Origin: an uncultured Flavobacteriaceae bacterium
GTDB lineage: Bacteria > Bacteroidota > Bacteroidia > Flavobacteriales > Flavobacteriaceae
Assembly: GCA_947504035.1 (NCBI GenBank)
Contig: CANNGA010000018.1
Span: forward strand, 23,765-87,764
Length of the DNA stretch: 64,000 nt
Direction of reading: 5' to 3'
The position numbers and the translations under genes were made by a program. Position 1 is the stretch's first letter, and each line of letters begins with the position of its first letter. Below the pieces are notes generated by a model, which was given only the letters and a program-made list of their open reading frames with translations, made no database searches and was not told the DNA's origin. Positions 26,375-37,400 of the stretch are shown here, piece by piece.

Positions 26375-27284
26375 AAAATTAGGGTATTGTTGTGTGCTTA
26401 TTTTGGTCTTGACGGGTTGCGAGACGTATACTACGTTTTATAAAGAAACAGCTAGACTTTCTAGTGCAACCGTTAAAAGAGCACAGCGCTTAGATTTAAG
26501 ACAGGAAGCTACCGATAGTATGCTAAAATTAGTTCCTAAATTTGAGAATTTACGTTCTTTAAATTTAACAGCAAGGTCTGCATCTGAAATTGATACTGTA
26601 CTAAAATTGGTAGCGCGTCCAGAGCTGTTGCGTGTGCTTATCTTAGACAGTACAAACCTTAAACAGTTGCCTGAGAGTATACGTCGATTTTCTAATTTAA
26701 AGCAGTTGGCTTTAAATCATACGCCACATTTAGATTTTCAAACGGCTTTTTATACGCTCGAAGGTTTGCCTTTAGTGTTTTTAAATTTACAGCATAATCA
26801 GTTAACGGTTGTGCCAGAAGGTATTGGTAAACTAAAGCATTTAACCGATCTTAATCTTTCGCATAATCAATTAACTACGGGTTTTTTTAGATTGCAAGCC
26901 ATTCCAAGGTTGAAATCACTATGGTTAACCGCTAATGCATTGGAGGTTTTGCCAGAGCCTTTGTTTCAGCTTAAAACTTTAAAGAATTTATATATAGAAC
27001 ACAATTCGCTGTCTCATATACCAGAAGGTATTACAGCTTTAAAAAAAGTATGGGTGATCCATGCTGGACATAACGCATTTACAGAATTGCCAGAAGCATT
27101 TTCTAAAATGAATTGCTTGTTATTATTACATATTAATGATTGTCCTATCGCGCGTATACCAGAAAGTTACTTGCACAAGGATTCTAAAGTGGCAGGACTT
27201 CTGTTAGATAATAATCAACTTTCAGAAAAAGCAAAGCGGTACTGGCGCAAAACATTTCAGCATTTTTTTATACTCTCATTATAA
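26364..27284 (+). CDS. Leucine-rich-repeat lipoprotein
   Basis: About 307 aa from the ATG at 26364 (a second ATG follows at 26367), chosen because it opens a lipoprotein signal (YCCVLILVLTGC). It overlaps the previous stop by 11 bases. The rest consists of LRRs of the LxxLxLxxNxLxxLPxxI type, for example LTDLNLSHNQLTTGFFRLQ and LKNLYIEHNSLSHIPEGI. Such lipoproteins are usually binding proteins in the envelope. Because it is co-transcribed with the toxin-23-like gene, an immunity or partner role is possible but unproven. Confidence 0.8.
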   Translation: MMIRKLGYCCVLILVLTGCETYTTFYKETARLSSATVKRAQRLDLRQEATDSMLKLVPKFENLRSLNLTARSASEIDTVLKLVARPELLRVLILDSTNLKQLPESIRRFSNLKQLALNHTPHLDFQTAFYTLEGLPLVFLNLQHNQLTVVPEGIGKLKHLTDLNLSHNQLTTGFFRLQAIPRLKSLWLTANALEVLPEPLFQLKTLKNLYIEHNSLSHIPEGITALKKVWVIHAGHNAFTELPEAFSKMNCLLLLHINDCPIARIPESYLHKDSKVAGLLLDNNQLSEKAKRYWRKTFQHFFILSL

Positions 27285-27329
27285 TATCGTTGTTTCACCT
27301 AGATTTAAAGACAGAAACATATTAAAAAG

Positions 27330-27363
27330 AACAGAGGCACTTTTTGTAAAAGGCCTCTGTTTT
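27330..27363. terminator. Bidirectional terminator
   Basis: AACAGAGGC and GCCTCTGTT form a 9-bp stem with a nested CTTTT/AAAAG pair in the loop; T-rich and A-rich flanks allow termination of both convergent genes (LRR lipoprotein and xylanase). Confidence 0.8.
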
Positions 27364-27383
27364 AATTTAGAAAGAATTATGTG

Positions 27384-28787
27384 TTAGTCTACTGTTAGGG
27401 CTTCCATAAAGCCATCGTATGCTGGTTTCTGGGTATAATTATCATTAAACATTAATGGGAATTCAGGAACTTTCCAAAAATCGGTGAGCCAAGTTTCATT
27501 GTCTCTAAGCCCCCAAACCGTTAGTGCAAACTTATTAGCTTGAGGTATCGCATTATAAATTTCTACGACTTCTTTATATTTCGCTTTTTGAGCTTCTGCT
27601 CTAGGTGTAGATAAAGCGGCAAGAGACGCATTACCTTCTGTATTTACTCTTACATCTAACTCTGCGAAATGTAATAACAGATTTCTAGATACAACGCCAT
27701 CAACAAGCTGTTGAATTCTAGATTGAGAAGGGGAATTAAACGAGATGTGCATTTGCGCACCAACACCATCAATAAGATCACCAAGATCATCTACCAATCT
27801 AAACATGGCGTCGCGTTTACTCACGCTAGAAGCCATATTGTAATCATTATAAAACAACTTGACGTCTGGATCGGCATTTCTAGCAAATTGGAAACATTTT
27901 TTAACATAATCTGGACCCATTTTTTGTCTAAAAATAGAGCCTAAACCATTGCCTTCTGTATTTCTTAAAGGGTTACCTCTGGAATCGCTAATGGCTTCGT
28001 TTACCAAATCCCAAGACCGTACTTTACCCTTAAAGTGTTGTAGCGTTGTTGTAATATAGTTCTCTACCATAGCCTCAAATTGGGCATCAGTACCCGAAAA
28101 GTTCTTTACCCAGTTTGGCAAAGCAAACTCATTATGCCATATTAAAGTATGGCCGTGTACTTCCATACCGTTGGCCTCGGCAAAAGCGACAATAGCATCG
28201 CCAGCATCAAAATTAAATGTGGTTGGCGTAGGGTGCATGATGTCCATTTTCATTTCGAATTCAGCCGTCAAATTATTAAAGTCTTTTCTATAAACTTCAG
28301 CATGCTGCGGTATGTTTAAACGCTCTAAGGTTATAGCCATACCTACCGAGAAATCGGCAAAATCTTTTAGACCTACTTGAGGTTCTAAAGGCACTTCAGG
28401 TTCTACGGGGCTACACACACCATCTGGACAAATACCATTTATATCTACGAGAATTTCTTGTGTTGCTGTATCGGTTACGCCTTCTCCTGTAACTGTTAGC
28501 GTTATCGTGTATCGGCCTGGTGTCGCATAACGCACCATTTCGTTTCCAGGGCCATCTGTGACAGCAGGATCACCCAAGCCATAATCCCAACTACTGGTGA
28601 AATCAAATTCATAAGTTGTGGTGTTATTTAATATAAGGACATTGGGGTCTGTGGTAGATATTGTAGCCTCAAAAGCGGCTGTAATGGGTTCTAGTCTTTG
28701 TTCCGTTCCACCATCATCACTGTTAGAACAACTAAACATAATTGTAATAAGGCATAAGCCTAATACGTATTGGAGCTTTTTTTTCAT
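27384..28787 (-). CDS. GH10 endo-1,4-beta-xylanase lipoprotein with PKD domain
   Basis: 467 aa. Lipobox IMFSC (Cys20) places it in the outer membrane. Residues about 32-115 are a PKD-type domain (FTSSWDYGLGDPAVTDG ... RYTITLTVTGEG), a Pro-rich linker follows, and the GH10 barrel covers about 140-462. Conserved motifs: HGHTLIWH (211-218), acid/base Glu264 in WDLVNEA, and nucleophile Glu376 in HFAELDV. GH10 enzymes cut internal beta-1,4 xylosidic bonds. No SusC/SusD pair lies nearby, so it is not part of a visible polysaccharide utilisation locus. Confidence 0.95.
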   Translation of the reverse strand: MKKKLQYVLGLCLITIMFSCSNSDDGGTEQRLEPITAAFEATISTTDPNVLILNNTTTYEFDFTSSWDYGLGDPAVTDGPGNEMVRYATPGRYTITLTVTGEGVTDTATQEILVDINGICPDGVCSPVEPEVPLEPQVGLKDFADFSVGMAITLERLNIPQHAEVYRKDFNNLTAEFEMKMDIMHPTPTTFNFDAGDAIVAFAEANGMEVHGHTLIWHNEFALPNWVKNFSGTDAQFEAMVENYITTTLQHFKGKVRSWDLVNEAISDSRGNPLRNTEGNGLGSIFRQKMGPDYVKKCFQFARNADPDVKLFYNDYNMASSVSKRDAMFRLVDDLGDLIDGVGAQMHISFNSPSQSRIQQLVDGVVSRNLLLHFAELDVRVNTEGNASLAALSTPRAEAQKAKYKEVVEIYNAIPQANKFALTVWGLRDNETWLTDFWKVPEFPLMFNDNYTQKPAYDGFMEALTVD

Positions 28788-28950
28788 AATTTTTTTTTAA
28801 GAGTGAATGATATTTAGTGCGTTACCTCCTTTAATTTTGATACTTGTAAAATCGATGGTAATTCACCAAAAAAAACTTGTTAAATTTACAAAAAAATAAA
28901 TGTAGCCTCTCTTAAAACAGGGTTAAATTATAGCAATTTTGGAGCAATTA

Positions 28951-30264
28951 ATGCAACATTTCCGTCTAAAAACCATCAATAGGCTTGCTATCCCTGCATT
29001 AATTTCGGGGATCTCAGAACCTTTGTTATCCCTTACAGATACGGCTATTATTGGTCATATACCAGTGCATGCAACAGAGGCTTTAGCGGCCGTTGGTATC
29101 GTAGGCACGTTTCTATCTATGTTAGTGTGGGTTTTAGGGCAAACACGAAGTGCACTTTCCGCCATTATAGCTCAATATTTTGGAGCAAATCAATTACATG
29201 CTATAAAACGTTTGCCCGCTCAGGCTGTATTTTTGGTGGTTGTAAGTGGTGTTTTGCTTATAGCGCTGACCTACCCTTTTACAGCGTACATTTTTAAATG
29301 CTATAATGCCACTGGGCTTATTTTAGAGTATTGCGAAGCGTATTATAAAATTAGGGTATTTGGTTTTCCGTTTACACTTTTAACCATGGCTGCTTTTGGA
29401 ACGTTTAATGGGTTTCAAAATACAAATTTGCCCATGCGTATCGCTGTTTTTGGAGCGGTACTTAACGTGGTTTTAGATCTTATTTTAGTTTATGGTATTT
29501 CTGGAATTATAGCGCCAATGCATATTGAGGGTGCGGCGTATGCAAGTGTCATTGCGCAGATAGCCATGGCCTTGCTAACCTTGTACTACCTCGTGCGTAA
29601 GATGGCGATCTCTCTAGTGCCTAGATTGCCATTGCACCCTGAATTGTCTCGACTTTTAACACTGGTATTGCATTTATTTGTGAGAACCTTAGCTTTAAAT
29701 GTTACATTGTATTTCGCAACAAGAATGGCCACTGGCTATGGTGAAAATTACATAGCCGCTTATACTATAGCCATTAATTTATGGTTTTTAGGGGCATTTA
29801 TTATCGATGGGTATGCTGCAGCGGGACAGATATTGTCTGGTAAGCTTTTTGGAGCTAAAGCCTATAAAGAGTTACGAGAACTTAATATTAAACTGTTAAA
29901 AATAGGTGTCGTTGTGGGCTGTCTTTTAGCGTTGCTAGGAGGGAGCATGTATGTATTTGTCGGCGCTTTTTTTACAAAAAATGTTGAGGTCTTATCACGA
30001 TTTTATGAGGTGTTTTGGATTGTATTACTCATGCAACCCTTGTGCGCCGTAGCCTTTATTTTTGATGGAATATTTAAAGGGTTGGCTAAAATGAAGTTGT
30101 TAAGAAATGTGCTGTTAGGCGCTACGTTTGCCGTGTTTTTGCCCTTAGTCTATCTATTAGATGGTTTGGATCTAAAATTAAAAGGGGTGTTTATAGCTAT
30201 TGCATTTTGGATGCTGGCCAGAACAGTGCCGTTATATTTGTATTTTTATCAGAAATTTACGTAA
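28951..30264 (+). CDS. MATE-family multidrug/toxin exporter
   Basis: About 437 aa and twelve hydrophobic segments. The N-terminal LAIPALISGISEPLLSLTDTAIIGHI and the second-half repeat are typical of the MATE (DinF/NorM) superfamily, which exports organic cations or toxic compounds in exchange for H+ or Na+. I choose the ATG at 28951 rather than the TTG at 28939; GGAG lies 7 bases upstream. Transcribed divergently from the xylanase gene and in front of a tiny membrane ORF and queD. Confidence 0.9.
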   Translation: MQHFRLKTINRLAIPALISGISEPLLSLTDTAIIGHIPVHATEALAAVGIVGTFLSMLVWVLGQTRSALSAIIAQYFGANQLHAIKRLPAQAVFLVVVSGVLLIALTYPFTAYIFKCYNATGLILEYCEAYYKIRVFGFPFTLLTMAAFGTFNGFQNTNLPMRIAVFGAVLNVVLDLILVYGISGIIAPMHIEGAAYASVIAQIAMALLTLYYLVRKMAISLVPRLPLHPELSRLLTLVLHLFVRTLALNVTLYFATRMATGYGENYIAAYTIAINLWFLGAFIIDGYAAAGQILSGKLFGAKAYKELRELNIKLLKIGVVVGCLLALLGGSMYVFVGAFFTKNVEVLSRFYEVFWIVLLMQPLCAVAFIFDGIFKGLAKMKLLRNVLLGATFAVFLPLVYLLDGLDLKLKGVFIAIAFWMLARTVPLYLYFYQKFT

Positions 30265-30350
30265 CTATAGCGTTGTAATGTGGTATTTTATGCTGTTAAG
30301 TTGTAAATATTACATTTAAACTTTATTATTACATCTTAAACCGTAACGTC

Positions 30351-30449
30351 ATGGAAATTTTAAGCTTTTTAGGAGGTAATGGCCTTTTTTTAATATTAGG
30401 AATTGTATTAATTATTATTTATTTTATTAATAGGAACCGCAGAAGATAG
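30351..30449 (+). CDS. Very small single-pass membrane protein
   Basis: 32 codons: MEILSFLGGNGLFLILGIV, then LIIIYFINRNRRR. A single hydrophobic helix with a positive tail (N-out, C-in) is what real small membrane proteins look like, and AGGAGG-like sequence is absent. It lies between the exporter and queD genes. I do not know a homologue. Confidence 0.45.
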   Translation: MEILSFLGGNGLFLILGIVLIIIYFINRNRRR

Positions 30450-30457
30450 TATATTTG
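30450..30457 (+). promoter_or_regulatory. Candidate -7 box for queD
   Basis: TATATTTG fits the TAnnTTTG consensus of Bacteroidetes promoters and lies 21 bases before the queD start. No clear TTG -33 box is visible. Confidence 0.4.
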
Positions 30458-30477
30458 CCATCCAATACAACGTTAAG

Positions 30478-30930
30478 ATGAGCAATATACGTATTACAAA
30501 GCAATTTTCTTTTGAAACTGGTCATGCCCTATATGGTTATGATGGGAAGTGCAAAAATGTACATGGCCATAGTTACCGTTTAGATGTTACAGTAATAGGT
30601 AAGCCAATTAACGATAGCTCTAATGTAAAGTACGGGATGGTCATCGATTTTGGAGATCTTAAAAAGATTGTAAAAGAAGAGATTGTAGATGTATTTGATC
30701 ATGCTACAGTTTTCAATAAAAATACCCCGCACGTAGAGCTAGCTAAGGAACTTAGTGATAGAGGTCATAATGTGTTGTTGGTAGATTACCAGCCTACAAG
30801 TGAAATGATGGTGATTGACTTTGCTCAAAAAATAAAGACGCGTTTACCAGAAAACATCAAACTACATTCGCTTAAATTACAAGAAACAGCAACTAGTTTT
30901 GCAGAGTGGTTTGCTTACGACCAAAAGTAA
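30478..30930 (+). CDS. queD: 6-carboxy-5,6,7,8-tetrahydropterin synthase (QueD/PTPS family)
   Basis: 150 aa, full length for the family. Zinc ligands H16 (ETGHALYGYDG), H29 and H31 (NVHGHSYRL) and catalytic C25 (GKCKN) are present, with D74-H75 (DHATVF) and the ending KLQETATSFAEW. The enzyme converts dihydroneopterin triphosphate to 6-carboxytetrahydropterin on the path to queuosine. A 6-pyruvoyl-tetrahydropterin synthase role is the alternative. Other queuosine genes are not in the window. Confidence 0.9.
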   Translation: MSNIRITKQFSFETGHALYGYDGKCKNVHGHSYRLDVTVIGKPINDSSNVKYGMVIDFGDLKKIVKEEIVDVFDHATVFNKNTPHVELAKELSDRGHNVLLVDYQPTSEMMVIDFAQKIKTRLPENIKLHSLKLQETATSFAEWFAYDQK

Positions 30931-31400
30931 CGCTGTAAGTGTAAATCTTGAATCCGTAAGGATACGTATTTTTTTTTGTAAAAATAAAGGGATTTACCTT
31001 TGTTTTTCTAAGGTAAAGCCTTAGTTCATTTTCTGAGAACTAAATTATATTTGTCTTCAATTGCTTAACGACAATGGCTTTATCATATAATCTTTTTTAT
31101 ACTACTTGTAGTCTTTTTGCATGTTTGCTTAAATGACGCTTTAGCAAAACGGTCTTTGTTTTGTGGGAGGCCTTGCATGTTTAGTTGTTGTAACACCTGT
31201 GCAAAATGTAAGATATTAAAGGATTGTTTTTTTCAATAGAGCATATGTTTTTTTAGTAAATAGTGTCATGAAATGTGTCCCATGGTATGTTTAAGCGGTG
31301 CTAAACTCATGAGACATGTTAGAGGCTTAAATGCAGTAATAGAAGACGCCTTTAAGTACCTAAAAGTAGATTATATACTGTTTAATTATCCATACGAATT
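30931..31400 (+). other. Gene-free leader region in front of the RHS operon
   Basis: No coding frame is visible. Two small hairpins occur early (TTTACCTT/AAGGTAAA at 30993-31017, TTAGTTC/GAACTAA at 31021-31043). A TATATTTG box at 31046-31053 is a possible -7 element, which would give a 5' untranslated region of over 300 bases for the large operon. Confidence 0.35.
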
Positions 31401-34400
31401 ATGATTCATAGTATTCGCAAAAGTAAATTTTCTAAAGTATTAGCAAGTTATTTAGCCATTCAACTTATTTTAATGAGTGCACAACCATTCCGGTTATTTG
31501 CTTTAACAAGTGGGCCGTCACAGCCAGAGTTTAATGCATTTACCCCTATAGGGACTTCCGATATGGTGAATTTATCATCAGGAGACTTTAATTATAATAT
31601 CCCTATTATGGATGTTGGGGGGTACCCTCTAAATTTAGCTTACGATTCTGGAATAACAATGGATCAAGAGGCCTCTTGGGTAGGTCTAGGATGGAATTTA
31701 AATGTCGGACAAATTAATCGTCAAGTTCGTGGGATTCCAGACGATTTTCAGGGGGATGAAATGGTTTATGAAAATAATGTAAAACCAAATGTTAACGTTG
31801 GTATTAGCGCCCAATTTGGAGGGCAGATCTTTGGAATAGAAGGAGAAGATGCTGTGAAGGAAGTTGTGAGTACAGGAACTTCACTTTCTGTTGGAATGGG
31901 GGTTAATTATAACAATTATACAGGAGTTAGTTTTAAACCTTCATTTGGATTGTCTTTTGATTTGGGAGATTATGTAAGCGTAGGTATGGATGTACAAAGT
32001 TCTACAATTGAAGGCGCTACAATCTCACCAAAAGTAAATGCTAAAGCTAAGATTGGAGAACTAGAAAAGTTAGGGGTAATGGGGAGTTTAAATGCTGGAC
32101 TTTCCTATAATTCAAATAGAGGACTTAGTTCTTTTGGTTTGTCTGCATCGGTTTCGATGCCTTATAATAAAGTAGTAGTAAGTTCAACAGAAGGTATTAG
32201 TACTCAATCAGGGGCTAATAGCGCAGGAGGAACGTCTGGGAATATATCTTTTTCAAGACCAACTTTTACACCAAGAAAGCGTACTGCATTTACAGATTTT
32301 AATAGTACATTTTCATTTTCCACAGGTATTGATTTGTGGGGTGGAGACGGTGAAGTAGAAATATCGGCAACAGCTTCAGTTCAAAAAATAAAAGACCCTA
32401 TAAAAATAGAGAAGGCTTATGGCTATGAGCATACAGGTAAAGCTAGTATTCATGATGTTTTAGATTATAATAGAGAAAACGATAGAATAATCAGTCGAAA
32501 TACTTTAGCACTGCCAACTACAAACTATACGTACGATTTGTATAGTGTAAAAGGTCAAGGGGTTGGAGGGATGTTTAGACCGCATCGCAGTCAAATAGGA
32601 CAAATTTACGATGAGTATGTACAGGATGAATCAAAATCTTTCAGTTTAGGTGTAGAGGCTGAAGGAGGAACGGGATGGCATTATGGAGGTAATTTTGTGA
32701 CAGCACCATCAGAAAGTCATACAGGTGTTTGGAATACGAAAGCTTCGACATCTTTTAAAAATCAGAGAGAAGATGTTATACCATCAAATTTAGATTATGA
32801 AGCAGTTTACTTTAAATATATTGGAGAGCATAAAGTAGATCAAGAGCGTTCCCTTTTTACAGAACAATTGGAGGGAGATAAAGCCATGTCTCTTAAAATT
32901 GTTGGTAAAAATAATACCTCTGGAAATAATTTTATTGGGGCTAATGTTGGTAATGTATTTCGAGTAAAACGTTCTCAACCTAATTCTAACATAGCTACTT
33001 ATCAAGATAAGCCTTTTACAGGAACATTTAAAAGGCGTAACAGAGATATACGTAACCAATCTGTTCAAAAATTAAGTGTAGCAGAACTACGTGATTTTTA
33101 TGAAGATGGCTATGCTCTAAATCGTATTAATACGTATGCAAAAGAACATCATACCGCAGAGATTAGAATAGTGCAACCAGATGGAGGAACCTATGTTTAT
33201 GGAGAGACAGCGTACAATTCAGATAAACAAGAGGTTACGTTTGCTACAGACTCGAATACATATGATTGTGCTTCGGGAACTGTGGATTATAGATCTAGAG
33301 AAAATACTTTAGATAATAGGTCAGGTGTAGACCATTTTTATAATAATGTAAAGACACCTGCTTATGCACATACTTACTTGTTATCATCAGTACTATCTTC
33401 AGACTATGAGGACCTAACAGGAAATGGGCCTAGTGCAGACGATCTAGGAGCCTATACATTATTTGAATACGTTAAACAAGATGCACCTTTTCAATGGCGT
33501 ATCCCATATGGATACAAAAAGGCTTCCTACAATGCGGGTTTAAATGCAAATTCTTCAGACCAAAAGGGAAGTTATATTTATGGAGAGAAAGAGATAAAAT
33601 ACATTAGAAAGATAGAAACCAAAACACATATTGCTATATTCGATATTACCGCACGTAAAGATGGACGAGGTGTATTAGATGTTAATGGCACTGTGCCTCT
33701 GGCAAATGATGGTGAGCAAGAAGTTTATAAATTAAACACGATAAAACTATATTCTAAACCAGAATATGATGCCTTTAAATTACAGAATGCTGGTTTAAAC
33801 AGGGCGCCTACGTTGGAAGAGTTAGCACCAATAAAAACAGCCCATTTTGTATATGATTACAGTTTATGTAAAGGTGTACTTAATAATTTAAGAGGTAATC
33901 TCGATTCTAATGAGATTGAAAACCAACTTGGTAAGTTAACTCTTAAAAAAGTATACTTTACATACAGATCTTCTAAAATGGGTAAGCACACACCATACAT
34001 CTTTAATTATGAGAAAAATTTTGAGATAGAAAATGCAAATGGTGTTGGTGTCACTATCATGAATAATAATCCTAATTATAGCTTAAAGGCCTTTGATATT
34101 TGGGGAAACTACAAGCCTAACGAAGGTGGCTGTAAAACAGATGACCCTCTAACAACTTCAGAATACCCCTTTGTTAATCAGGAAAGTAAAGCTGTTCAGG
34201 ATGTGTATGCTGCTGCATGGGCATTAACATCTATAGAGTTGCCGTCTGGAGGGCGTATAGATTTGTCTTATGAAAGTGATGATTATCAATATGTACAAGA
34301 CCGTGACACTCAAAAAATGTTTAAGGTTGTAGGTGTGGGAAGCTCTAATGCAAGTAATACAGATGGTACAAATCCAAAACGTAGTACACTACTTTATAAA

Positions 34401-37400
34401 AATAATGGTGAGGCCAAGTATTTATATGTCCATTTGCCAGAAGAAACAGAGTCTATGAGCTCAAGTGCATTTGCATTAAAATATTTAAAAGGTATTGCAG
34501 ATAAACCTATTTATTTTAGATTTTTAATGAATATGACTAAAGAAGGCGCGTTAAATCCTTCTAGTAGCGCTTACGATTATATAACGGGTTATTTTCAAAG
34601 AGATGCTCCTGTAAAAGTGTTTCAAGGCAATGATAATTTAATTTACGCGGCCATTCCTATGCAATTTTCGTCATTAGAAGGTGGCCTTAGTGGCAATAAA
34701 GATGTCAATCCTATAACGAAAGCAGGTTTGTTTTTTGGGAGAACGTATTTAAATGGTATTGTTTATGGCTTAAATCAAGACCATCGCACAGAAAATATAG
34801 TTACCATTGCAAAACAATTAGTTTCAGATATAGAGGCTGTAGGGCAGATATTTACGGGGCCAAACGGAAAATTAAGAAGTGATGAGTTTTTGTGTGCACA
34901 ACGATTTATACCAAATAAATCTTGGATACGTCTGTCAAACCCGAAAACCGATAAACTTGGTGGGGGCGCTAGAATAAAACGTATAGAAATGCAAGACAAT
35001 TGGGATGTTATGACGAATGGAGCACCTAAGCAATCTTATGGTCAAATCTATGACTATAAGTTGAATGATAACTCTAGTAGTGGTGTAGCTACTTTCGAGC
35101 CAAACGATAGTGCCGAAAACCCATTTGTAGAACCCTTTTACGATAAAGGAGAACGACTTATTTCTCCAAGAGAATTAAGTTATATTGAGAAGCCTTTTGG
35201 AAAAGCCTTTTTTCCAACTTCTAAAGTTACTTATAGTAGAGTAACAGTTAAAAATTTAGATAGAAAAAGCGATGATATTACAAGTCATGCTACAGGTAAA
35301 GTTGTTTCAGAATACTATACTTCAAAAGATTTTCCAACAAAAGTGGACTATACAGATATTGATTCAGACTATTCAAGTAATCAAAGAAGTGTTCTTGAAA
35401 ATGTAATAGGAGGCCTTTTCGGAATTCCTATTCATGTTAAAAACGAATTAACCTTATCGCAAGGTTATGTTGTTCATACTAATGATATGGATGGTAAAAT
35501 GCGTACACAAAAAGTATTTCAAGAAGGTGTTAAGCAACCTATTTCTGCAGTAGAATATAGATATAGTACAAAAGAAGGACAGGAAGGAGAGTTAAGTAAT
35601 AGACTCCCTGTAATTAATAAGCAAGGTATTGTAGAGGATAAAGAAATAGCAGTAGATTACGATGTGATTACAGATTTTAGAGAATCTTACTCCAAATCGC
35701 AAACATTGGGTGCTAATGCCAATGTTGCAGCACTTCCTTTTCCATTGTTCGTGTTAATTATAGCAACTGTTTTTCCTATTTCTACAACTCAAGAAAACAT
35801 AGGGCATAGCGCTATAACAACAAAAACAGTACATACTACAGCATTATTAAAAGAAAAAATAGCAACAGATTTGGGAGCTAGAGTATCTACGGTAAATGAA
35901 GCTTGGGATGCCGAAACAGGACAAGTATTGTTAACGAAAACAATAAATGAATATGATGACTCGTATTATAATTTCAATTTCCCAGCTTATTGGAGGTATA
36001 ATGAAATGGGGCAAGCTACAACAAACATAGGGCTTAGAGGTAAGTTAGAATATTCGGGAAATTATTTTAGGCTACAGGGCATAAGCGATGCTAGTAACTA
36101 TTTTGCTTTAGGAGATGAAATAATGGCACGTACCCCCGCCATCAATAAAGGAAAACGTCTTTGGGTTGTTGCTTATGCGGGAGGAGGCAATGGTATTAAA
36201 TTAATGGATAGAAATGGGGTAATTATAGATGGTTCTGAGTTTCAAAATTTTGATTTTAAAATTATTCGTTCAGGATACCGTAACCAACAACAAGGGAACA
36301 TGGGAGCTGTGACCATGATGAAAGATCCACTACCTGTTAAAGACAACAACGGAAATTACACTTCAGGTATTAATACAGCAACGTTTCATCAAACAGCAAC
36401 AAGTTTGCGCATAGTAAATGCAAGTGCTGTAAAATATAAAGATTTTTGGAACTGCCAATGTGAAAATAATTTGCCTTATATCCCTAATGCAAGTGTGGAT
36501 AGTGATGTCTTGGCAGAAATACCAATAGAAGAGTATGGGTTTAATCCTTATGTTTATAATGTAAAAGGTGAGTGGCGTGCAGACAAATCGTATGCCTATT
36601 TAACAGAACGTGTAGCTATTTCACAAGAAACAACAGCTAAGCGTCACACCAGAAATGAAGGTTATTTTAAAGATTTCACACCATTTTATGCCTTAAACGG
36701 AGCCTCTGGATGGGTAGAAAATACGGCTGTACTTAACCAAATAGAAAACAAAGAAGGGCCTTGGACTTTTGCTAGCGAGGTAACGCAATACAGTCCTTTT
36801 GGTGCAGAAATAGAAAATAGAGATGCTTTAAATAGGTATTCTTCTGCACAATATGGTTATAACTTTACTTTGCCAATTGCTGTGGCATCTAATAGCAAGT
36901 ATGGGCATATGGGAACTGATAATTTTGAAGATTATAGCTTTTTAAATACAGACGAAGGCCATTTTAATTTTAAAAATACGATTGTTGATGATGGGCCTAA
37001 AGGCGCAGAAATATCAGAAGACCAGTCGCATACAGGATTGCGTAGTTTGTTTTTACCTACAGGTGCTTCTGCTCTTAAAACGGTTGAGCTTAAAGGGATA
37101 TCGGGTAATGAAGATGATATAGATCACGATAGGATACCTAATGCTACAGATAAATGTGTGTATACACCTAACACGAGTCAAGCAGATCGTGATAATGATG
37201 GTATTGGAGATGCCTGTGATGATAACTCTAATTTAAAAATTACAGACCTTGTCCAATCAGAGCGATTAAGTTTCCATTGTGGCAAACATATGACCTTTAC
37301 AGTAAATGGGACACCAAATGATACAGCTACTTTTATTATAGAAGTAACACGAACTCCTAGGGGGTGGTGGCATATTTTCCTTAATGGCGTTAAAATGGAA

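Noticed and set aside
27384..28787. Polysaccharide utilisation locus around the xylanase
   Set aside because: No SusC/SusD-like pair, sensor or other glycoside hydrolase is adjacent; the neighbours are an exporter and an LRR lipoprotein.
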